Below are positions 46,700 through 55,631 of a DNA stretch of 64,000 bases, piece after piece. Source of the DNA: Campylobacterales bacterium (lineage in GTDB: Bacteria > Campylobacterota > Campylobacteria > Campylobacterales > Sulfurimonadaceae); the NCBI GenBank assembly GCA_016938175.1, contig JAFGVE010000038.1, forward strand, positions 1 to 64,000, in the 5' to 3' direction. The notes below the pieces were generated by a model. The model made no database searches. It was given only the letters and a program-made list of their open reading frames with translations, and was not told where the DNA came from. The translations under genes and the position numbers were made by a program. Each line of letters starts with the position of its first letter. The first letter of the stretch is position 1.

Positions 46700-49177
46700 A
46701 TGGAGAAGTTAAAAGCATTAGGCTCAGAGTTATTATTCAAAAGGTTTATAGCTTATATAGTAGTTGCTACCTTTATACTTTCTACGTTTATAGCTATTGC
46801 AGTTTCGATGGCCACAGAAGCGGTTCAAAAAGAGGAAGAACGGATTTATTATGAAAACTTGGATAAAAGCACTCGACATATTATTAAGCACTATTTAAAT
46901 GAGTATGAATATAAACTCAAAAGGTTAATCCAGACCACAAACTTAGTTCCATTGTTAGAAAAAGGCGATAGAGAAGCTATGTATGCTCTTTTAAAACCTA
47001 AATTTGATATTTTTAGACGAGAAGCACCAAATTTTCAAGTCATGCACGTTCATTTAGCTAATGGAAACTCATTCCTTCGTGTTCATCAACCTATGTTTTA
47101 TGGCGATGATATAGCATCCATTCGACCAATGTTGCAAGAGATACATAAAAAACATACTTTCATAAGTGGATATGAGACAGGTGTTTATGCTAACGTTTAT
47201 AGAATAATGGGGCCTATTTTTAATCAAGAGGGAAAATACATTGGAGCACTTGAAATAGGTTTAAATCCTAATTTTATAGTTGATAAAATTGAGGAGATTA
47301 ATGGATATAGAGGTGTTTATTTTGTAAAAGAGTATATGCCTCATCTTTATGATGATGCAAATAATTATGTTATTGGAGAGTATAGACTTCATGCTCAAAA
47401 ACCAGAAGATGTGGAGAGAGTCTCTCAAATGCTCTCTTCACAAACAAGTTTAAAAAATTATGAAGAAGTTATTTACAAAAATAAACGCTATGTTACTCAT
47501 GTACTTCCTCTAAAAGATTTTAATGGTGAGAATATTATCAAACTTGTTTTCTTTCAAGAAATAGTGAAGAAAAATCTTTTTTTCACACTTTATCAAATCG
47601 TTCTTTATGTCTTAATTGTATTAATGCTCATATTTTTTATTCTACTAATATATAAACGTATCCAAACATATCAAAAGCTTGTAAGTGAAATTTATCTTGA
47701 AAAATTAGAGATAATTAAAAAGAATGAGACAGCGATAGAAAAAGTTTCAGAACGTCTTGAAATGGCAGTTAGTGGAACGAAAGACGGTCTTTGGGATTGG
47801 AATTTACAAACAAATGAAGTTTACTTTTCGCCACGTTGGAAATCTATGTTAGGGTTTACTCATGAAGAGTTGCTAGATAGCTTTGAAACATGGGAAGAAC
47901 GCGTTCATCCAGAGGACTTACAAAAAACTATAGATGCTATAAAAAAGAGTCAGGAAAAAGAAGGTTTAATATACAACAGTGTACATAGACTACGTCATAA
48001 AGATGGGCATTGGGTTTGGATTTTAGATAGAGGAAAAACATTTTTTGATTCAGATGGAAAGCCTGTAAGAATGGTTGGTTTTCACACAGATATTTCTGAA
48101 TATAAAGAGTTAGAATCAAAATTAAAAGATGCAAAAAATGAGTTTGAGATGTTTATGACTCATATTCCCTATCTTGTGCGTATAGTGGATGAGAATTTAG
48201 AACTTGTGTATGAAAATAGAGCTGCAACAGAGTTTTATGTTGAGTTAGAAGCATGGGTAAAAGATGAGATAATGAGCCTAAATAAGAAAGCTTATAATGA
48301 AGGCGTTGCAGAAGAGATTTTAGAGTTTATAGGTCTCAAAGAAGAAATTTTTAGAGCACTTTTTTTTCGTATAATGCATGATAATGGGGAAATTTCAATA
48401 GGTCAGGTGTATATAAATATTACAAAACAGAAGGTTTTAGCAAAAGAGTTACAGGTTAAAAATGACTTGATGATAGCACAGTCGCGTTATGCCGAGATGG
48501 GAGAGATGATTAGTATGATAGCTCATCAATGGAGACAACCTTTAAGTGTTATAACAATGAATGTCAACAATGTTTTAGTAGATATTGAATTGGATAACTT
48601 TGATATTAATTCTCTCAAAGAAAGTTTGGTAGATATAAATGCGCAGGCCTTACACCTTTCAAAGACTATAGATGATTTTAGAAACTTTTTTAGACCTGAT
48701 AAAGTGAAAGAGATTATTGGACTTGAAGAGGTATTTTGGCAAGCTTATGGTGTTATAAGAAAAAGTTTGGAGAGCCATAATATTGAGATTGAAACTGATT
48801 TTAGGAATGTTACGAAGGTCCAAGTATTTACTCGTGAACTACAACAGGTGTTTATCAATCTTTTAAAAAATGCTAAAGAAGCGATGGAGTCTAACAAAAC
48901 GCAAAGCAAAAAAATTACCGTGAAAATATTTCAAGACACTGGGTCAGTATTTTTAGAAATGTGTGATAATGGAGGTGGTGTACCACAGGGTGTTATTGAA
49001 AAAATATTTGAACCATACTTTAGCACTAAAGATGAAAAAAATGGTACGGGACTCGGGCTTTATATGAGTAAGATGATTGTAGAGAAGCATCTTCAAGGTA
49101 CTCTGAGTGTAGAAAATAGTCTTGAGGGAAGTTGTTTTAGGATTCAACTTCCAGGATGTGAGATAGAAAATGAGTAG
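46700..49177 (+). CDS. Cache- and PAS-domain sensor histidine kinase
   Basis: 825 residues. Two membrane helices (about 14-36 and 292-315) flank a periplasmic Cache-type domain (FLRVHQPMFYGDDIASIRP, then GYETGVYANVYRIMGPI). PAS domains follow at about 350-475 (DGLWDWNLQTNEVYFSPRW) and about 485-580. The kinase core has MGEMISMIAHQWRQPL (His609), CDNGGGVP, IFEPYFSTKD and GTGLGLYMSK. It starts 2 bases after the ODP gene and overlaps the HD-GYP gene by 8 bases. Partners are likely the receivers encoded on either side. Confidence 0.9.
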   Translation: MEKLKALGSELLFKRFIAYIVVATFILSTFIAIAVSMATEAVQKEEERIYYENLDKSTRHIIKHYLNEYEYKLKRLIQTTNLVPLLEKGDREAMYALLKPKFDIFRREAPNFQVMHVHLANGNSFLRVHQPMFYGDDIASIRPMLQEIHKKHTFISGYETGVYANVYRIMGPIFNQEGKYIGALEIGLNPNFIVDKIEEINGYRGVYFVKEYMPHLYDDANNYVIGEYRLHAQKPEDVERVSQMLSSQTSLKNYEEVIYKNKRYVTHVLPLKDFNGENIIKLVFFQEIVKKNLFFTLYQIVLYVLIVLMLIFFILLIYKRIQTYQKLVSEIYLEKLEIIKKNETAIEKVSERLEMAVSGTKDGLWDWNLQTNEVYFSPRWKSMLGFTHEELLDSFETWEERVHPEDLQKTIDAIKKSQEKEGLIYNSVHRLRHKDGHWVWILDRGKTFFDSDGKPVRMVGFHTDISEYKELESKLKDAKNEFEMFMTHIPYLVRIVDENLELVYENRAATEFYVELEAWVKDEIMSLNKKAYNEGVAEEILEFIGLKEEIFRALFFRIMHDNGEISIGQVYINITKQKVLAKELQVKNDLMIAQSRYAEMGEMISMIAHQWRQPLSVITMNVNNVLVDIELDNFDINSLKESLVDINAQALHLSKTIDDFRNFFRPDKVKEIIGLEEVFWQAYGVIRKSLESHNIEIETDFRNVTKVQVFTRELQQVFINLLKNAKEAMESNKTQSKKITVKIFQDTGSVFLEMCDNGGGVPQGVIEKIFEPYFSTKDEKNGTGLGLYMSKMIVEKHLQGTLSVENSLEGSCFRIQLPGCEIENE

Positions 49178-50666
49178 TATAGTGGAGCTTAGAGAGTATG
49201 CTCAGACCCTCTCTGTATTATATGTTGAAGATGATAGCGTTATTAGTACTTCAATGGGAGAGTATTTAAGAAAGTTTTTTAAGGAAGTGTATGTCGCTGT
49301 AGATGGAGAAGAGGGGCTTAAAGAGTATAAAAGAAGAGTCTATGATCTCATTATAAGTGATATATCTTTGCCAAAGTTAAATGGCTTGGATATGGTTAAA
49401 GAAATTAAAGATATAAAGGCTTCACAGTTTATTCTCATAACAAGTGCCCATAGTGATGCAGAGTATTTTGTAGATGCAATTAAAATAGGCGTAGATGGGT
49501 ATATCATTAAACCGTTTAATTTGGAACAGCTTAATGAAGAGCTTATTAAAATTGCAAAAAGCATTTTTATGTCCAGGGAGAATGAACAGTATAAGACGAG
49601 TTTAGAGCAGATGGTAGCTTTAAAAAATAAAGAGCTAAAAAATTTACTTGAATTTGAAAATAAAAACTATGAACAAACGCTTTACTCAATGGTGGATATG
49701 ATAGAAGCCCGTGACACATATACAGCAGGACATTCACGTCGTGTTGCGGAGTATTCAAAAATGATTGCTGAGGCTATGGGGTATACACAAGAAGATACAG
49801 ACAAGATTTATCAAGCTGGTTTTTTACACGATATAGGTAAAGTAGCTACTCCTGATATGGTACTTCTAAATCCAAAAAAACTTAATAGTTTAGAGTATGA
49901 ACTCATACAAGAACATGTGAATGTCGGTTATCAGCTTTTGAGTCATGTACCTATGTTTGAAGCACTCTCAGAAATTATACAGTCACATCATGAGCGTTAT
50001 GATGGAACAGGATATCCACGTGGAATTAAAGGTGAGGAAATTCCAAGACTCTCGCATATCATGATAGTTGCGGATGCATTTGATGCAATGACTACTAACA
50101 GAATATATAAGGCGAGAAAATCAATCCATGAAGCACTTGAAGAGTTACGTTTACTCAGTGAAAAGCAGTTTCATCCTGAGGTTGTAACTGCTGCTTTAGA
50201 GGTGTTGCAAAAAATTTATATAGATGAAAATATCTCACAAGTACCTAGCACTCCAATTGAAAAAGCACGTTTTGCTTACTTTTATAAAGACCCAATGAGC
50301 GATGCATATAATCAAAACTATCTAGATATTACTCTTGCAAAAAATAGACAAACACAACTCTATAACTCTTTAGATGTTTTTTTACTTGAGGAGTTTTCTT
50401 ATTACAATAAAGAGCACGGCTGGGAAGAAGGGAATAAGCTTCTGGCACAAATTGCAAATCTGTTGATTGCGTGTTTTGATAACTCTTTAGTTTTTAGAAT
50501 TTTTGGTGATGATTTTGCTGTGTTGAGTTCAGAAGAGATAGATGTTCAAAAAGCCTTAAATGCTATAGAGAGTCTTTTAGATTCTCATAAAGTCTCTGTG
50601 CAGTATAAACACCTTCATTTAACTGATGAAGCTATTAATTTACTTGAAGCAATAGAAAGATTTTAG
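49170..50666 (+). CDS. Response regulator with HD-GYP and degenerate GGDEF domain
   Basis: 498 residues. Receiver (about 10-125, Asp64 in LIISDISLPKLNG). An intact HD-GYP c-di-GMP phosphodiesterase domain (about 165-350) has AGHSRRV (His188), LHDIGK (His220, Asp221), SHHERYDGTGYPRG and VADAFDAMTTNR. The last 120 residues resemble a shrunken GGDEF domain (KEHGWEEGNKLLAQIANLL, RIFGDDFAVL), with FGDDF at 445-449 in place of GGDEF, so cyclase activity is unlikely. Phosphorylation by the coupled kinase should control c-di-GMP breakdown. Confidence 0.88.
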   Translation: MSSIVELREYAQTLSVLYVEDDSVISTSMGEYLRKFFKEVYVAVDGEEGLKEYKRRVYDLIISDISLPKLNGLDMVKEIKDIKASQFILITSAHSDAEYFVDAIKIGVDGYIIKPFNLEQLNEELIKIAKSIFMSRENEQYKTSLEQMVALKNKELKNLLEFENKNYEQTLYSMVDMIEARDTYTAGHSRRVAEYSKMIAEAMGYTQEDTDKIYQAGFLHDIGKVATPDMVLLNPKKLNSLEYELIQEHVNVGYQLLSHVPMFEALSEIIQSHHERYDGTGYPRGIKGEEIPRLSHIMIVADAFDAMTTNRIYKARKSIHEALEELRLLSEKQFHPEVVTAALEVLQKIYIDENISQVPSTPIEKARFAYFYKDPMSDAYNQNYLDITLAKNRQTQLYNSLDVFLLEEFSYYNKEHGWEEGNKLLAQIANLLIACFDNSLVFRIFGDDFAVLSSEEIDVQKALNAIESLLDSHKVSVQYKHLHLTDEAINLLEAIERF

Positions 50667-50699
50667 ACTCTCGTTGGAAAAATGAGCTAAAATACGACT

Positions 50700-51494
50700 A
50701 TGAATAAAAAGTACACAATTTTAGTAACAAATGATGATGGATATGAGGCAAAGGGTTTGCTCGCTTTAGTTGAAGCACTAAGAGAGCTAGAGGATGTAAG
50801 TGTAACAGTAGTTGCACCGGCAAATGAAAAATCTGCTTGTGGACACTCATTAACACTTACACGACCACTTCGTTTTGTCAGTGTAGAGGATGATTTTTAT
50901 AAACTTGATGACGGTACACCTACGGACTGCGTTTATCTTTCACTCAGTACGATGTTTGAAGAGCAAAAACCTGACTTACTTGTGAGTGGTATAAATCGTG
51001 GTTCAAATATGGGTGAGGATATTACTTATTCTGGAACTGCAGCGGGTGCTATGGAAGGAGTCCTTCATAACATTCCCTCTATAGCAATCAGTCAGGTGAT
51101 GGACTTCACAAATCCAGATGGTGATTTTTCTTTGGCACAAAGAACTATTAAGAAGCTGGTAACAAAAATTCGTCAAGGTGCATTTCCACTTCCTTCAAGA
51201 GAGTTTTTAAATGTAAATATCCCTTCTGATGTTCATGAAACTCAAATGAAAGTAACCTATGCAGGTTATAGACACTATGCAAACGATTCACATCTCCATA
51301 GAAATCCTCGTGGTGAAGAGTATCATTGGCTTGGACTTCATCCGCTGAACTTTTCCACACGTAGCAGTAGAGAAGAGCATGAACATATGAGTGATTATGA
51401 AGCGATAGAAGCAGGTTATATCTCTATCACCCCGATCATGCTTGACCTTTCAGCCTATGAAAGCATGAAAAAACTTTCAGAATGGGTAGAGTAG
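50700..51494 (+). CDS. surE: 5'/3'-nucleotidase SurE
   Basis: 264 residues. The metal site is VTNDDGYEAKGL, with further family motifs VVAPANEKSACGHSLT, VSGINRGSNMGED and YSGTAAGAMEG. It dephosphorylates nucleoside monophosphates and is linked to stationary-phase survival. It starts 33 bases after the HD-GYP gene and may share its transcript; it lies one base before tcdA. Confidence 0.95.
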   Translation: MNKKYTILVTNDDGYEAKGLLALVEALRELEDVSVTVVAPANEKSACGHSLTLTRPLRFVSVEDDFYKLDDGTPTDCVYLSLSTMFEEQKPDLLVSGINRGSNMGEDITYSGTAAGAMEGVLHNIPSIAISQVMDFTNPDGDFSLAQRTIKKLVTKIRQGAFPLPSREFLNVNIPSDVHETQMKVTYAGYRHYANDSHLHRNPRGEEYHWLGLHPLNFSTRSSREEHEHMSDYEAIEAGYISITPIMLDLSAYESMKKLSEWVE

Positions 51495-51495
51495 T

Positions 51496-52140
51496 TTGGA
51501 GCGTTATCAGCGTATAGAGATGCTGCTTGGCAGCAGCTTTGAAAACTTGCAAAATGCTAGAGTTATACTTTTAGGTGTTGGTGGTGTTGGTAGTTTTTGT
51601 TTGGATTGTCTCTACAGAAGCGGTGTTACAAAAATTACAATAGTTGATTTTGACACGTATGATAAAACAAATCAAAATCGTCAGATGTGGTCTGAACTCC
51701 ATGAGGGAGAAACAAAGGTTGAAGCACTTAAAGAACACTATCCAGAATTAGAGATAATCACAACTCGTATAGATGAGCAGTGGGTATGGGATTTTGATTT
51801 TGAACCATATGACTTGGTACTTGATGCTATTGACGATAGGGGTGCAAAACTCGCACTTGCACAAAAGTGTTATAAAAAGCTTATTAGCTCTTTTGGAAGT
51901 GCGAAACGTATGGATCCAACGCAGATCAAAGTTGATGACGTTTGGAAGAGTTATGGAGATAAGTTTGGTGCAAAAATTCGTTATGAGTTAAAGAAACGAG
52001 GTTTTAAGAAAAAATATAAAGTAATTTTCTCCAGTGAAGAAGCGAATATTAAAGCTAAAGGGAGCTTTATGGGAGTAACCGCATCTTTTGGGCTTACTAT
52101 GTGTGCTGAAGCAATTAAGAAACTGACAAAGGAAAGATAG
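51496..52140 (+). CDS. tcdA: tRNA threonylcarbamoyladenosine dehydratase
   Basis: 214 residues from a TTG start, needed to include the family opening ERYQRIEMLLG. The E1-like nucleotide site is VILLGVGGVGSFCLD, followed by DFDTYDKTNQNRQMW, VLDAIDDRGAKLALAQK and SFGSAKRMDPTQIKVDD. It cyclises t6A37 of ANN-decoding tRNAs. It is shorter than the E. coli enzyme (268) and ends soon after the ATPase core. Confidence 0.88.
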   Translation: MERYQRIEMLLGSSFENLQNARVILLGVGGVGSFCLDCLYRSGVTKITIVDFDTYDKTNQNRQMWSELHEGETKVEALKEHYPELEIITTRIDEQWVWDFDFEPYDLVLDAIDDRGAKLALAQKCYKKLISSFGSAKRMDPTQIKVDDVWKSYGDKFGAKIRYELKKRGFKKKYKVIFSSEEANIKAKGSFMGVTASFGLTMCAEAIKKLTKER

Positions 52141-52521
52141 GTGTTTGACTTTTTAGAGAGTGACTGGTTTATTATAACTTTGGAGATTTTTTTTCTAGCA
52201 CTTATAGTTTATGATGTTAGAAAATATATTCAAGAGAAAAAACGTGAGTATATTTTTAATATTGTGCTTACAGTAGGGTTTGCAATTTGGGCACTTTATC
52301 CATTTTATACAAGTTACTTTGGGTGGGAAGAGGCACAAAAAGTAGAACTCTTAAATCATTGTGATGAAGAGAAGAAATCGCAACTGTGTAAATGCCTTGA
52401 TGAAGCCATTTTTAAAAAGTACACATATAAAGAGTATATAGCTTTAGATAAAAATGCTACTGGGTTTGTTGAATTTGTCAAAGAGGCAAAAGAAGAGTGT
52501 AATGATAGTGGATGGTTTTGA
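52141..52521 (+). CDS. Small membrane protein of unknown function
   Basis: 126 residues from a GTG directly after the tcdA stop, with AAGGAAAG upstream. Two membrane helices (about 10-28 and 38-56) are followed by a soluble part with four Cys (HCDEEKKSQLCKCLDEA and EECNDSG). I recognise no family. A Cys-rich tail could bind metal or form disulfides. Confidence 0.6.
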   Translation: MFDFLESDWFIITLEIFFLALIVYDVRKYIQEKKREYIFNIVLTVGFAIWALYPFYTSYFGWEEAQKVELLNHCDEEKKSQLCKCLDEAIFKKYTYKEYIALDKNATGFVEFVKEAKEECNDSGWF

Positions 52522-52753
52522 TCTCTCTTCCCCTTTAGTCTGTGAAGGTATTGTTGGTGACGGCTGCGGAGGCGGTAGAGTCTTTTATATAGAAGATAGA
52601 TCTCTTTACGCTTATGACCCCTATTCAAAATCAAACTTACGATTAGCAGATGGATTTAACAATGCACTCAGTATAGAGAAAAAAGCTTGTAAAGTTTTTA
52701 TTACTCTTAGTGGTGGAGATGTAGTAGTTTTTGATCTTTCACAGATGGCCTGA
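52502..52753 (+). CDS. Small protein of unknown function
   Basis: 83 residues from the ATG at 52502, inside the end of the preceding gene (20-base overlap) with GAAGAG upstream. It is Gly-rich at the start (CEGIVGDGCGGGRVFYIEDR) with a beta-strand pattern (LYAYDPYSKS, KVFITLSGGDVVVFDL). A start at 52454 is open but would deepen the overlap. The sequence looks protein-like rather than random, but I cannot name a family. Confidence 0.55.
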   Translation: MIVDGFDLSSPLVCEGIVGDGCGGGRVFYIEDRSLYAYDPYSKSNLRLADGFNNALSIEKKACKVFITLSGGDVVVFDLSQMA

Positions 52754-52761
52754 ATTAGTTG

Positions 52762-52770
52762 TGATATAAT
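52762..52770 (+). promoter_or_regulatory. Extended -10 promoter for the diguanylate cyclase
   Basis: TGATATAAT (TG-N-TATAAT), 36 bases before the ATG at 52807, with GAGAGGG as ribosome-binding site in between. No -35 hexamer is needed with an extended -10. Confidence 0.55.
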
Positions 52771-52806
52771 AATTTATTATAAACTATTAGACTAGAGAGG
52801 GTCAGC

Positions 52807-55089
52807 ATGTATGGCTTTTTACGACTCTTTATTTTTACTATTTTTCTTAGTCTATCTCTATCCGCACAAGAGTTGGAGCAGGTTTCTTTACAACTTGCAT
52901 GGAAGCATCAGTTTCAATTTGCCGGCTATTATATGGCAAAAGAAAAGGGTTTTTACGAAGACGCCGGTTTTGATGTAGATATAAGAGAGTTTTCGGGACT
53001 CGATACAATTGAAGAGGTCTTAAGTGGAAGAGCTACTTATGGTATAGGACGCTCTTCTCTTATCATAGACATCGCAAGAGGTAAAGAGTTGCAGATGTTG
53101 GCCGCAATTTTTCAGTCTTCTCCATCCGTTTTTATTGCTCTTAGTGACTCCGGCATTTACTCCATAAAAGATTTTAAAAATAAAAAAATTATGGTGACCC
53201 AAGATATGTCTAATGCAGTTTCATTGCAAAGTATGTTAAAAAAACATCATTTAAGCAGTGAAGATATGCATTTGCAAAAGCACTCATACAGCGTAGATAG
53301 TCTTTTAAATGGTGAGACTGATATTATGGCTGCTTACATCAGTAATGAGCCTTTTTTACTCAAAGAAAAAAACAGAGAAATACGAGTCTTCAGAGCTCAA
53401 AATGAAGGTTTTGATTTTTATGATGACATTTTATTTACGAGCTCTTTTAATGTTCAAAAGAGCATGAAAAGAGTTGGTGATTTTAGAGATGCTTCATTAA
53501 AAGGATGGGAATATGCTTTTGCTCATATTGATGAAACAGTAGATGTAATAGCTAAAAAATATAATACGCAAAAAAAATCTAAAAATGCGCTTCGTTTTGA
53601 AGGTGAAGAACTGAAAAAATTGGCATACGAGCAGGGACATCAACTGGGTGAGATTGACTCCAATAAAATACAAAGAGCTTATGATGTCTATAATGTTATG
53701 GGACTGATTCAAAACAATATCGATATTCATAGTTTTATTTTTAAATATGCGCACAGTTTCTTAACACTCAAAGAGAAAAAGTATCTTGTAAATAAAAAGA
53801 TGATTAAAGTGTGTATAGATCCTGACTGGATGCCTTATGAGAAGATAGAAAAAGGAAAATATATAGGGATAAGTGCAGACTATTTTCAACTTATACAACA
53901 AAGACTTAAAACGAAAATAGAACTTATAAAAACAGAGAGCTGGAACGAAAGTCTTGAGTTTGCTAAAGCACGTAAGTGTGACATACTCTCTTTGGCAATG
54001 AAGACACCAAGTAGAGAGAAGTATTTAAACTTTACAGAACCTTATATTCAACTTTCATTAGTACTTGCGACAAAAATGAATGTACCTTTTATAGATAATT
54101 TTAAAATATTAAAAGAGAAAAAAATTGGGGCTACAAAAGGATTTGCGTTTATTGAACTTTTGCAAAATAAGTATCCAAATCTTGATATTGTTGAGGTGAA
54201 AAACAGTGAAGAGGGACTGATGAAGGTAGTTAATGGAGAATTGTTTGGATATGTAGGGAGTCTCGCCGATATTAGTCATCTTTTTCAAAAAGAGTATATG
54301 GGAGACTTGAAAATTTCAGGAAAATTTGAGAGTAGTTGGGCACACTCTATAGCTGTTAGAAATGATGATATGTTACTTCTGGAAATCATGAAAAAAGCTC
54401 TGCAAAGTATCAATTTTCAAGAACGAAAAACAATAGAAAATAGATGGATTTCCATAGAGTACGATGAACGTAGGGACTACACGCTATTTTGGTGGGCATT
54501 TGGTATATTGGCACTTGGATTGAGTATCTCACTTATTCTTTTTTCAAAGCAAAGAGAAATAAATAAAATTATGCAAGATCAAGCAGCACGTGATTATATG
54601 ACACAGCTTTACAATAGACGATATTTTATGACAACTTCTGGGTATATATTAGATTTAGCAAGAAGAAACAATACCCAAATAAGCCTAATGATGCTTGACA
54701 TAGATAACTTTAAACACATTAATGATACTTATGGGCATCAAATAGGTGATGAGACGATAATAGCTATTGCAAATCTAATGAAAAGTAAGAGCCGAAAAAG
54801 TGATGTTATTACTAGGTGGGGAGGCGAAGAGTTTTTGATACTACTCCCAGAAACGGATATTGAAGGGGCAAAAATTATTGCAGAGAAGATTCGTATGGGA
54901 ATTCTAGAAATAGAAATTGAAGTGGATAAAGGGGAATATATCCATGTCAGCGTAAGTATTGGTGTTGCAGAGGTAAATATTGAAAATGAAATAAATTTTG
55001 AGATGGCAATTAACAGGGCGGATGAAGCCTTATATGAAGCCAAAGAGAGTGGTAAAAACAGAGTCTGTGTCAAGCGAGAGGAATTTTGA
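52807..55089 (+). CDS. Diguanylate cyclase with two periplasmic binding-protein domains
   Basis: 760 residues. A signal peptide (about 1-20) is followed by an NMT1/THI5-like domain (about 22-300, VSLQLAWKHQFQFAGYYMAK) and a SBP_bac_3-type domain (about 330-555, KVCIDPDWMPYEKIEKGKY). One membrane helix lies at about 565-583. The GGDEF domain has LDIDNFKHINDTYGH, an intact RWGGEEF (672-676) and the inhibitory RxxD site (RKSD, 663-666), so it should make c-di-GMP with product inhibition. It probably reads one or two small ligands. Confidence 0.92.
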   Translation: MYGFLRLFIFTIFLSLSLSAQELEQVSLQLAWKHQFQFAGYYMAKEKGFYEDAGFDVDIREFSGLDTIEEVLSGRATYGIGRSSLIIDIARGKELQMLAAIFQSSPSVFIALSDSGIYSIKDFKNKKIMVTQDMSNAVSLQSMLKKHHLSSEDMHLQKHSYSVDSLLNGETDIMAAYISNEPFLLKEKNREIRVFRAQNEGFDFYDDILFTSSFNVQKSMKRVGDFRDASLKGWEYAFAHIDETVDVIAKKYNTQKKSKNALRFEGEELKKLAYEQGHQLGEIDSNKIQRAYDVYNVMGLIQNNIDIHSFIFKYAHSFLTLKEKKYLVNKKMIKVCIDPDWMPYEKIEKGKYIGISADYFQLIQQRLKTKIELIKTESWNESLEFAKARKCDILSLAMKTPSREKYLNFTEPYIQLSLVLATKMNVPFIDNFKILKEKKIGATKGFAFIELLQNKYPNLDIVEVKNSEEGLMKVVNGELFGYVGSLADISHLFQKEYMGDLKISGKFESSWAHSIAVRNDDMLLLEIMKKALQSINFQERKTIENRWISIEYDERRDYTLFWWAFGILALGLSISLILFSKQREINKIMQDQAARDYMTQLYNRRYFMTTSGYILDLARRNNTQISLMMLDIDNFKHINDTYGHQIGDETIIAIANLMKSKSRKSDVITRWGGEEFLILLPETDIEGAKIIAEKIRMGILEIEIEVDKGEYIHVSVSIGVAEVNIENEINFEMAINRADEALYEAKESGKNRVCVKREEF

Positions 55090-55095
55090 TATAAT
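55087..55095 (+). promoter_or_regulatory. Extended -10 promoter for greA
   Basis: TGATATAAT overlaps the stop of the preceding cyclase gene and ends 38 bases before the greA ATG. It is the same 9-mer as in front of the cyclase gene. Confidence 0.55.
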
Positions 55096-55133
55096 CACAA
55101 TTAGTAAAATATAAATATTATAAGAGAACGATA

Positions 55134-55631
55134 ATGCAAAAAATAGAACCTATGACACTTTTTGGGTATAACAAATTACAAGCTGAAGTAAAAGACTTAA
55201 AAGAGGTAAAACGTCCTGCTTGTGTGAAAGCAATTGAAGAAGCTTTAGAACATGGGGACTTAAAGGAAAATGCAGAGTATCATGCTGCAAAAGAGATGCA
55301 AAAAAATATTGATACAAGACTTGGGGAACTTCAAGATATTTTAGGAAATGCCCAAATTGTTGATCCAAGTGAGCTTGAACATGCAAAGGTAAGTTTTGGC
55401 TCGACAGTTGTGATGACAGACCTAGAAACAGATGAGGAAGTTGTATACACAATCGTTGGTGGATGTGAATCAAACCCGGATATGGGGCTTATCTCCTTTG
55501 CTTCTCCTCTTGCAAAGCAGTTACTAGGCTGTGAAGAGGGTGACGAAATAAAAGTGAAACTTCCAGGTGGAGAAAAAGAGTTTGAAATTGAAGAAGTGAA
55601 ATATCAGGAGATTGTTTTTGATGCACATTAA
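55134..55631 (+). CDS. greA: Transcription elongation factor GreA
   Basis: 165 residues. An N-terminal coiled coil (FGYNKLQAEVKDLKEVKRP, EALEHGDLKENAEYHAAKE) with the acidic tip that reaches the RNA polymerase active site, and a C-terminal globular domain (ISFASPLAKQLLGCEEGDE). It rescues backtracked polymerase. AGAGAACG lies upstream of the ATG. Its last 11 bases overlap argC. Confidence 0.96.
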   Translation: MQKIEPMTLFGYNKLQAEVKDLKEVKRPACVKAIEEALEHGDLKENAEYHAAKEMQKNIDTRLGELQDILGNAQIVDPSELEHAKVSFGSTVVMTDLETDEEVVYTIVGGCESNPDMGLISFASPLAKQLLGCEEGDEIKVKLPGGEKEFEIEEVKYQEIVFDAH

